Below are positions 1 to 4,495 of a stretch of 6,845 nt of DNA, piece after piece. The notes beneath the pieces were generated by a model. It was not told the origin of the DNA. It saw nothing but the letters and a program-made list of their open reading frames with translations, and ran no database searches. The number at the start of each line of letters is the position of its first letter. Position 1 is the stretch's first letter. Origin of the DNA: Oscillospiraceae bacterium (GTDB lineage Bacteria > Bacillota > Clostridia > Oscillospirales > UBA929); NCBI GenBank assembly GCA_009777685.1, contig WRLJ01000083.1, forward strand, positions 1 through 6,845. The letters are read 5' to 3'. Made by a program: the position numbers and the translations under genes.

Positions 1-404
1 CGCGGAGCCTCGCCCGCAAAGAGAACCCCGGCATCGCGCAAGGCCGCCCGGATGATGTCCGGGGGCATCGCCTCCACCCCCAGCTTGCCCTCGGCGGAGG
101 GGGCGCGTTTGCGGCGTTCCCGGCCGGGGCGGTCGGGGATGTAGGCGTGGAGCGTGCCGGTCGGCAGAACGCCCCGGAGGAGGCCGCGGATGACAAACCC
201 CGCGCCGTCGCTGTCCGTCAGCACCACGACGCCGCGCGTCTCCGCCAGCTTCCGCAGCAGGGCTTTCAGCTCCCGGTCCCGGAACACGCGGAAGCCGCCG
301 GTTTCCATCACCGCCGCGTCGACGGCCCGCAGCACCGCGCTCCTGTCGTGGCGGCCCTCGACCAGTATCACTTCCCGAACGCGGGGACGGGCCGCTCCGC
401 TCAT
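1..404 (-). CDS. rnmV: RNase M5-like Toprim/DUF4093 protein (partial, 3' end outside window)
   Basis: Only the first 134 codons are inside the window; the frame is still open at the left edge. The N-terminal Toprim domain is clear: a first strand ending in VEGRHD with the conserved Glu at residue 16, and the acidic motif LTDSDGAGF with Asp64 and Asp66. These acidic residues would hold the metal ions for phosphodiester cleavage. Further on, HAYIP (86-90) and GKLGVEAMPPDII (106-118) match the region after the Toprim core in ribonuclease M5 and lead into the DUF4093 region. In Bacillus, RNase M5 matures the 5S rRNA precursor with help from ribosomal protein L18. The ATG overlaps the holA stop as ATGA, and no other in-frame start lies nearby; the Shine-Dalgarno is weak (GGCGGG), which suggests translational coupling to holA. 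Membership of the Toprim/RNase M5-like family is firm. The exact substrate is inferred, and the ksgA neighbour often seen beside rnmV is not visible here. Confidence 0.82.
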   Translation of the reverse strand, partial: MSGAARPRVREVILVEGRHDRSAVLRAVDAAVMETGGFRVFRDRELKALLRKLAETRGVVVLTDSDGAGFVIRGLLRGVLPTGTLHAYIPDRPGRERRKRAPSAEGKLGVEAMPPDIIRAALRDAGVLFAGEAP

Positions 405-1435
405 GCCGGCCGCGTCCCGCCGCCGTGGAACATCGTCGCCAATAAAAGCTCCAGGGCGCGTTCGCGGCCCGCGCCGCCCTTCAGCGTCAGGTCCGCCTCG
501 TAGCACGCCGCCAGCGCGCCGCGCAGCCACGGCAGGGTCAGCCGCCGCGCGGACTCCAGCGTAATCCGGGCTTGATACGAGATCCGCATTCCGCACATCG
601 CCGCCAGCGCGTCCGCGCCCTTCCGCGCGTCCAGCAGCAGCCGCGCGGCATACAGATTGAGCATCTGTCCCGTGATCACGGCCAGAATTCTGACAGGCGG
701 CTCGTCCCCCGCGGTCTCCAGACCGCGCAGGAGGCGGGCGGCCTTTTTCGGTTGGTTGGCGGCGACGGCGTTGGTCAGGGCATAGACGCTCGCCTCGGTT
801 GCGGGGATCACGAGACGGTCGATATCCTCCCTGGTAATGTACGGCTCGTCGGTGGAGCAGACGAGCTTGCGCAGCTCGCACAGCAGGTTTTGCATATCCG
901 CGCCGCAGAGAAAGACCAGATACTCGGCCTCGCCGTGCCCCAGCTCCTTGCCGGCGGCCGCGGCGTGCTTGCGCGCCCAGGCGATCAGGCGGTCTTCCTT
1001 TTGGGGCGCGAATTCCACGGTAAGGCCGTTTTGCTTGACCGTCTGGGCCAGCTTGGTGCGCGCGTCGCACTTATAGGGGAGGGTGTCGTAGTGGAATATG
1101 AGGCAGACGCTGTCCGGCAGATCGGACAAAAGCCCCTGTAAACGGGCCGTCACATCGGCTCCCGCGGCAAAAAGCGGATAGTCGTTTACGAGGACCAGCT
1201 TGCGTTCGCTCATCATCGGCACGCTCTCAACGGCTTCACGGAGCGCGGAAAAGTCCAGCCCCGCGCCGTCCAGAATCTCCAGATTGAACGCCTCGAACGC
1301 CGGCGCGACAAGGGCGGTTTTCAGCGCCTTGACGTAATGCCCGCGCATATAGCTCTCCGGGCCGTGGAACACATACAGCTTCCCGGCGGCTCCGGTTTTG
1401 AGCTGGTTTTGCAGGGTTTTCAGGGAGTCCTCCAT
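401..1435 (-). CDS. holA: DNA polymerase III subunit delta
   Basis: Delta subunit of the clamp loader, which opens the beta sliding clamp and helps load it on primed DNA during replication; cytoplasmic. The protein is about 344 residues, normal for HolA. The N-terminus has the family's AAA+-like first strand, LYVFHGPESYMRGHYVKAL at about residues 20-38, with a degenerate, non-ATPase P-loop. The middle (LLCELRKLVC and the following Ile-Thr-Arg-Glu-Asp-Ile stretch) and the C-terminal collar helices ending in RERALELLLATMF are typical of the family. Two starts are possible: TTG at 1438 and, directly next to it, ATG at 1435. I chose ATG; AGAGAGG at 1445-1451 sits 9 nt ahead of it, or 6 nt ahead of the TTG. 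The gene begins 5 nt after the comEC stop and its own stop overlaps the next start as ATGA, so it is probably translationally coupled on both sides. The comEC-holA order is common in Firmicutes. Confidence 0.92.
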   Translation of the reverse strand: MEDSLKTLQNQLKTGAAGKLYVFHGPESYMRGHYVKALKTALVAPAFEAFNLEILDGAGLDFSALREAVESVPMMSERKLVLVNDYPLFAAGADVTARLQGLLSDLPDSVCLIFHYDTLPYKCDARTKLAQTVKQNGLTVEFAPQKEDRLIAWARKHAAAAGKELGHGEAEYLVFLCGADMQNLLCELRKLVCSTDEPYITREDIDRLVIPATEASVYALTNAVAANQPKKAARLLRGLETAGDEPPVRILAVITGQMLNLYAARLLLDARKGADALAAMCGMRISYQARITLESARRLTLPWLRGALAACYEADLTLKGGAGRERALELLLATMFHGGGTRPA

Positions 1436-1440
1436 CAAGC

Positions 1441-3501
1441 TCAGCCTCTCTGCCGGGGAATCCGGACCGTTATATGGCCCAGCTCCCGCGTGATATAAAC
1501 CTCCGCGCCGGCGGCCTCAAACCGCTCCAGCGTCTCCGGGGACGGATGGCCGTAGGGATTGCGTCCGGCGGACACCGCCACCGCCTGAGGCCGCAGGGCC
1601 TCCAGCCATTCCTCGCCGCCGGAGGTCCTGGAGCCGTGATGTCCGGCCAGCAGGACGCCGTGCTGAGGAAACTCGGCGGCCCGCAAAAGCCAGCGCTCGG
1701 AGGCCGCGTCCATATCGCCGGTGGTGACGAAGGAGACGTCCCCGTACCGGACGACCACCGCCATACACTGCTCATTGGCCCCCGGCATCCAGTCGGCGGT
1801 GATCAAACCGATTTGCGCCGCGCCCAGAGAAAACGACTGCGGCTCCGTCACGGGGGTATAGTCAAACGGCGGGGGGCTGGCGGCGATTTCCTCCGTCAGC
1901 GGGAGCAGGGTCTGCCCGACCGGCATCAGCGCCAGCAGGTCGGGAACGCCTCCGGCGTGGTCCTGATGCGCGTGGGTCAGCAGCAGATAGTCGATGCGCG
2001 TCTCGCCCAGGCTTTGCAGATGCCGCGCGGCAATCCGCCCGGGATTTTGCCGGTTGCCGCCGCAGTCGATGACGGCCGTTCTGCCCTCCGAGCGCACGAT
2101 CACGCACTGGCCCTGCCCGACGTCCAGCACTGTGACGGTCAGCGCGAACCGCGTCTCATGCCAAAGCGTCAGCCCGACGGTCAGCAGCAGAGCAACGGCG
2201 GCGTAGGCGGCGGGCAGCTTCCAGGTCTTGCGGAAAAACCCCGTCAGGAGACACGCATAAGCAAACAGCAGCCATGCCGTCAGCAGCGCGTTGGAGGTGT
2301 ACAGCGCGGCAAAGGGGACGCGCGCGATCCGGTCAATGGCCCATAGGTACGCCTCCAGCAGCCAGCGGGCGGGATACGCGGCGATATAGGCGGCGGGCCA
2401 CCAGAGCAGGGAAAGGGCCAGCGCTCCGAAGGCCAGCAGGAAAATCAGGTTGACGATCCACAGCAGCAGGATGTTGGCCAGCGGCCCGGCCAGGGAAACG
2501 CCGTCAAACGTGACCGCCGCGACGGGCGCGGAGAACACCAGCGCGGACAGAGACGCGGCGCACGCCGGGGCCGCCGCCCGCTTTGCGGGTTCGGGCAGGC
2601 GGCGCAGGACAGGCGCGTCCATGAAAAACCGCGCCAGCGGCCCGGCAAACAGCGTCAGGCCCAGCACCGAGGCAAAGGAAAGCTGAAACCCCGCGTCCTG
2701 TACCGCGTAGGGATTGACCAGCAAAATGGCCGCCGCCGCAAACAGCAAGGCGCGGACGGCGCTGTACTGCCGCCCCAGCAGCGGCGCGAGAAGGAAGCAG
2801 GCGTACATCAGCGCGGCCCGAACGGCGGAGGCGGGAAACCCGACAGCCGCCGCGTAAAGAAAAATCACCGGCAGGCACACGGCGGCGGCCCATCCCCGGC
2901 GGCGGACGATCAGCATCAGAAATCCGGCCAGCATGGAGATGTGCAGCCCCGACACGGCGGCGACATGGCTCATTCCGGAGCGGAACAGGCCGTCGCGCAA
3001 AGGCTCGCTGAAGCGGGAGGTATCGCCGGTCAGCAGGCCGCGCAGAAACGCGGCCTGCCGCGGGGAAAACAAACCGTCGATCCGCCCGCGCAGGGCTTCC
3101 GCCCATTGCAGGGGCCTGTGCTGTAAAGGAATTGACTTTACAGGTGTGACGGCGACCGGCTCCCGCTGGGAGGCGGTCAGGTGCCGGCCGTAGATATACC
3201 CGGCCTTGACGCGGAACCCGCCGGTCACAACGTCTCCCGGCTTCAGCGCGGCGGGATCATAGCCGCCGTCCCCCGGCGGGTCAAGGTAGACCGCGGCGGA
3301 AACGCCCAGCATCCGCCCGTCCACGACGTACCCGTAGGCGCTCTCCCGGGGATATCCGGCGACCGTGATTTCCGCGTCTATGGTCTGCCCGTCGGCGGCG
3401 TAGGCCTCCCGCAGAAACATCCGCGTATAGGCAAAGCGCCAGCCCGCGTACAGCAGGCAGGCCAACAGCGCGATCACAGCGGCGCGTTTATATTTCTCCA
3501 C
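1441..3501 (-). CDS. comEC: ComEC/Rec2 family DNA internalization (competence) protein
   Basis: Inner-membrane channel through which single-stranded DNA enters during natural transformation. The 686-residue protein has all three expected parts. An N-terminal membrane segment (about 7-24) is followed by a soluble DUF4131/OB-like domain (about 35-125). The Competence domain has many membrane helices (about 150-445) with the hallmark stretches GLLTGDTSRF (155-164), HVAAVSGLHI (179-188) and NPYAVQDAGFQLSF (263-276). The C-terminal metallo-beta-lactamase domain (about 453-686) starts with LDVGQGQ (459-465) and carries HAHQDH (510-515), TGDMD (594-598), GHHGS (620-624) and NPYGHP (648-653). The metal-binding residues of this putative nuclease domain look intact. 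Length is slightly below that of Bacillus ComEC (about 776). The start is GTG, required to keep the first membrane helix because the next Met is residue 28; GAGG lies only 4 nt ahead. It begins 17 nt after the HIT gene, behind a hairpin that may limit its translation. No comEA or comEB is adjacent, so active transformation cannot be concluded from this window. Confidence 0.95.
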   Translation of the reverse strand: MEKYKRAAVIALLACLLYAGWRFAYTRMFLREAYAADGQTIDAEITVAGYPRESAYGYVVDGRMLGVSAAVYLDPPGDGGYDPAALKPGDVVTGGFRVKAGYIYGRHLTASQREPVAVTPVKSIPLQHRPLQWAEALRGRIDGLFSPRQAAFLRGLLTGDTSRFSEPLRDGLFRSGMSHVAAVSGLHISMLAGFLMLIVRRRGWAAAVCLPVIFLYAAAVGFPASAVRAALMYACFLLAPLLGRQYSAVRALLFAAAAILLVNPYAVQDAGFQLSFASVLGLTLFAGPLARFFMDAPVLRRLPEPAKRAAAPACAASLSALVFSAPVAAVTFDGVSLAGPLANILLLWIVNLIFLLAFGALALSLLWWPAAYIAAYPARWLLEAYLWAIDRIARVPFAALYTSNALLTAWLLFAYACLLTGFFRKTWKLPAAYAAVALLLTVGLTLWHETRFALTVTVLDVGQGQCVIVRSEGRTAVIDCGGNRQNPGRIAARHLQSLGETRIDYLLLTHAHQDHAGGVPDLLALMPVGQTLLPLTEEIAASPPPFDYTPVTEPQSFSLGAAQIGLITADWMPGANEQCMAVVVRYGDVSFVTTGDMDAASERWLLRAAEFPQHGVLLAGHHGSRTSGGEEWLEALRPQAVAVSAGRNPYGHPSPETLERFEAAGAEVYITRELGHITVRIPRQRG
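1445..1451 (-). promoter_or_regulatory. Shine-Dalgarno of holA, inside comEC
   Basis: AGAGAGG on the minus strand, in the last codons of comEC. Spacing is 9 nt to the ATG at 1435 and 6 nt to the alternative TTG at 1438, so it does not decide between the two starts, which differ by one codon. Confidence 0.65.
3121..3143. repeat. AT-rich perfect inverted repeat inside comEC
   Basis: CTGTAAAG (3121-3128) and CTTTACAG (3136-3143) are exact reverse complements around a 7-nt spacer. The site encodes residues 120-127 of ComEC, in the poorly conserved linker between the soluble N-terminal domain and the Competence domain. It uses AT-rich codons (GTA, ATT, TTA) that stand out from the surrounding GC-rich gene. 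It resembles a repressor operator in form, but no regulator can be named. Confidence 0.5.
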
Positions 3502-3505
3502 CGTT

Positions 3506-3510
3506 CCTCA
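3506..3510 (-). promoter_or_regulatory. Short-spaced Shine-Dalgarno of comEC
   Basis: TGAGG on the minus strand lies only 4 nt ahead of the GTG at 3501. Spacing is shorter than usual, and the site follows directly after a 10-bp hairpin. Together with the GTG start this suggests low or coupled translation of comEC. Confidence 0.55.
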
Positions 3511-3513
3511 ATA

Positions 3514-3537
3514 TTCCCTCAGCTCAGGCTGAGGGAA
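3514..3537 (-). repeat. Perfect 10-bp hairpin spanning the HIT stop codon, ahead of comEC
   Basis: On the minus strand the arms are TTCCCTCAGC (3537-3528) and GCTGAGGGAA (3523-3514), separated by the 4-nt loop CTGA. All ten pairs are Watson-Crick. The HIT stop TGA (3521-3519) sits in the downstream arm, and the comEC ribosome binding site begins 3 nt beyond the stem. No T-run follows on either strand, so it is not a standard rho-independent terminator. It could be an RNA-processing or stability element, or a barrier to comEC translation that opens when ribosomes reach the end of the HIT gene. Confidence 0.75.
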
Positions 3538-3869
3538 AGCTCCCGCTTCCCCAGGATGTGAAAATGCAGATGCGAGACCGACTGCCGGGCGTCCCGGCCG
3601 CAGTTGGCGACGACGCGGAAGCCGCCGTCCAGGCCCCATTCGGCCTGTTTCTCAGCCATCACGGCAAACAGACGCCCCACATCGCCCGCGCGTTCGGGGA
3701 ATTGGGCCAGCGACGCCACAGACTCCAGATGCGGCGCGCCCTTCAGAATCGCCAACGCATGGAAGGGGGCTTCGGGGGCGATGTCCTTGAAGATCAGGAT
3801 GCCGTCGTCCTCGTAGAGCTTGTCGGAGGGAATCTTTCCCTCGATGATGCCGCAGAATAAGCAGTCCAT
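3519..3869 (-). CDS. HIT family (histidine triad) nucleotide-binding protein
   Basis: A 116-residue cytoplasmic protein of the Hint branch of the histidine triad superfamily, nucleotide hydrolases or transferases that act on AMP-linked substrates such as adenosine phosphoramidates. The triad HLHFHIL is at residues 100-106; His102, the middle His, would be the nucleophile. The upstream Asn89 and the Gln96-Ser-Val-Ser-His segment match the catalytic loop. The N-terminus MDCLFCGII has the Cys3-X2-Cys6 pair of the zinc-containing bacterial subgroup, followed by the usual IPSDKLYEDD. Two points are atypical: the common IPKxH motif is replaced by a longer ILKGAPH (41-47), and the usual C-terminal WPPG-like tail is absent, the protein ending in a Leu/Ser run. 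ATG is supported by a consensus AAGGAGG 8 nt upstream, the best ribosome binding site in the window. Homologues near alanyl-tRNA synthetase might deal with aminoacyl-AMP by-products, but that is only inference. The natural substrate is unknown. Confidence 0.93.
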   Translation of the reverse strand: MDCLFCGIIEGKIPSDKLYEDDGILIFKDIAPEAPFHALAILKGAPHLESVASLAQFPERAGDVGRLFAVMAEKQAEWGLDGGFRVVANCGRDARQSVSHLHFHILGKRELSLSLS

Positions 3870-3916
3870 GGGAGAAACCTCCTTACGGATGATTGGGGCG
3901 TTGCAGTAGTCAGTGG
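3870..3916. other. 47-nt intergenic gap between flavoprotein and HIT genes
   Basis: The longest non-coding stretch in the window. It holds part of the heptamer repeat and the HIT ribosome binding site. I see no -35/-10 pair, no hairpin with a T-run and no small gene in it, so the operon probably reads through. Confidence 0.6.
3878..3884 (-). promoter_or_regulatory. Consensus Shine-Dalgarno of the HIT gene
   Basis: AAGGAGG on the minus strand, 8 nt ahead of the ATG at 3869. It is a full-consensus site and fixes the HIT start. It is the strongest ribosome binding site in the window, so this gene may be translated better than its neighbours and independently of the gene before it. Confidence 0.9.
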
Positions 3917-3928
3917 TCAGTAGTCAGA
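3901..3928. repeat. Heptamer tandem repeat at the 3' end of the flavoprotein gene
   Basis: On the plus strand the units are TTGCAGT, AGTCAGT, GGTCAGT and AGTCAGA: three good copies with a 7-nt period and one degraded copy. It covers the last three sense codons and the stop of the flavoprotein gene and most of the upstream half of the 47-nt gap to the HIT gene. Simple heptamer repeats of this sort expand by slippage and are scattered in some bacterial genomes. No promoter elements are recognisable in it. Confidence 0.7.
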
Positions 3929-4495
3929 TGACACGAAAGGAGAATAGCGCAGGATGTTTCTGCCCAGAACCCTGGCCTGCTCCAGCTTGTCCGGCCGGCG
4001 CAACACATCGCCGGGCCCGTCGGCGGAAACGGTCACGCCGTTTAGTTCGCCGGGGACGCACAGCATCCCGCTGGAAAGGTAAAAATTGTGAATCGCCTCT
4101 AACACATTGGTTTGACCGCCGCCGCTCGCGCTTCTGCCCACCGCGATGGCCCCGCCCAGCTTGCCCTTCAGCGGCTGATGCTTGGCCGCAAAGGTCCTGT
4201 CCATCAGCGCTTTCAATTGCGCGGGCACGTTACGGTAATACGCCGGCGCGGAAATGACGACCGCGCCGCACCATTCATACGCCTCGTAGATTGCATCCAT
4301 GTCGTCATGGAGACAGCACGATTTTCGTTTCACACAGGTTTCACAGCCCGTACAGGGGGAGATTTGCCTTTCGGAGAGCAGCATCCGCCGGATTTCCCAT
4401 CCCGCCTCCGCAAACGGCTCCAGCGCGGCGTTCAGCAGGCATTCCGAGTTGCCGTTTTTTCGGGGTGTGCCGGAGATCCCCAGAACCCTTCTCAC
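3917..4495 (-). CDS. Flavodoxin-fold NAD(P)H-dependent reductase, iron-sulfur flavoprotein (Isf) type
   Basis: A 192-residue protein of the NADPH-dependent FMN reductase/flavodoxin-like family. The N-terminus VLGISGTPRKNGNSE (4-18) is the FMN-phosphate-binding strand and loop, and SAPAYYRNVPAQLKALMDR (82-100) is the conserved second flavin-contacting segment. Cys48-X2-Cys51-X2-Cys54-X5-Cys60, followed by DDM (64-66), matches the compact cysteine motif that binds a [4Fe-4S] cluster in Methanosarcina Isf, so it probably carries FMN plus an iron-sulfur cluster and shuttles electrons in an anaerobe. Its partner and substrate are unknown. The start is GTG in a GTGA overlap with the alaS stop, with GGAGGG at 4502-4507 spaced 6 nt, so translation is likely coupled to alaS. 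The last codons fall inside a heptamer tandem repeat (3901-3928), so the C-terminal Ser-Asp-Tyr may be variable. Family is sure; the cluster is inferred from the cysteines. Confidence 0.88.
   Translation of the reverse strand: MRRVLGISGTPRKNGNSECLLNAALEPFAEAGWEIRRMLLSERQISPCTGCETCVKRKSCCLHDDMDAIYEAYEWCGAVVISAPAYYRNVPAQLKALMDRTFAAKHQPLKGKLGGAIAVGRSASGGGQTNVLEAIHNFYLSSGMLCVPGELNGVTVSADGPGDVLRRPDKLEQARVLGRNILRYSPFVSSDY

Noticed and set aside
1474..2346. Plus-strand open frame (290 codons) opposite comEC
   Set aside because: It mirrors the conserved metallo-beta-lactamase domain of ComEC on the other strand and has a biased Arg/Gly/Gln composition with no family resemblance.
3133..3160. TTGACT on the plus strand as a possible -35 promoter box
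   Set aside because: No -10 element follows at 16-18 nt and no plus-strand gene lies downstream; the hexamer is part of the inverted repeat.
3514..3545. HIT-comEC hairpin as a rho-independent terminator
   Set aside because: Neither strand has a T-run after the stem, and the next gene starts 13 nt past the stem in the same operon.
4453..4462. In-frame A-AAA-AAC slippery heptamer near the start of the flavoprotein gene
   Set aside because: It encodes the conserved Arg-Lys-Asn of the FMN-binding loop, the zero frame continues into a full-length protein, and I see no stimulatory structure or useful product in the shifted frame.
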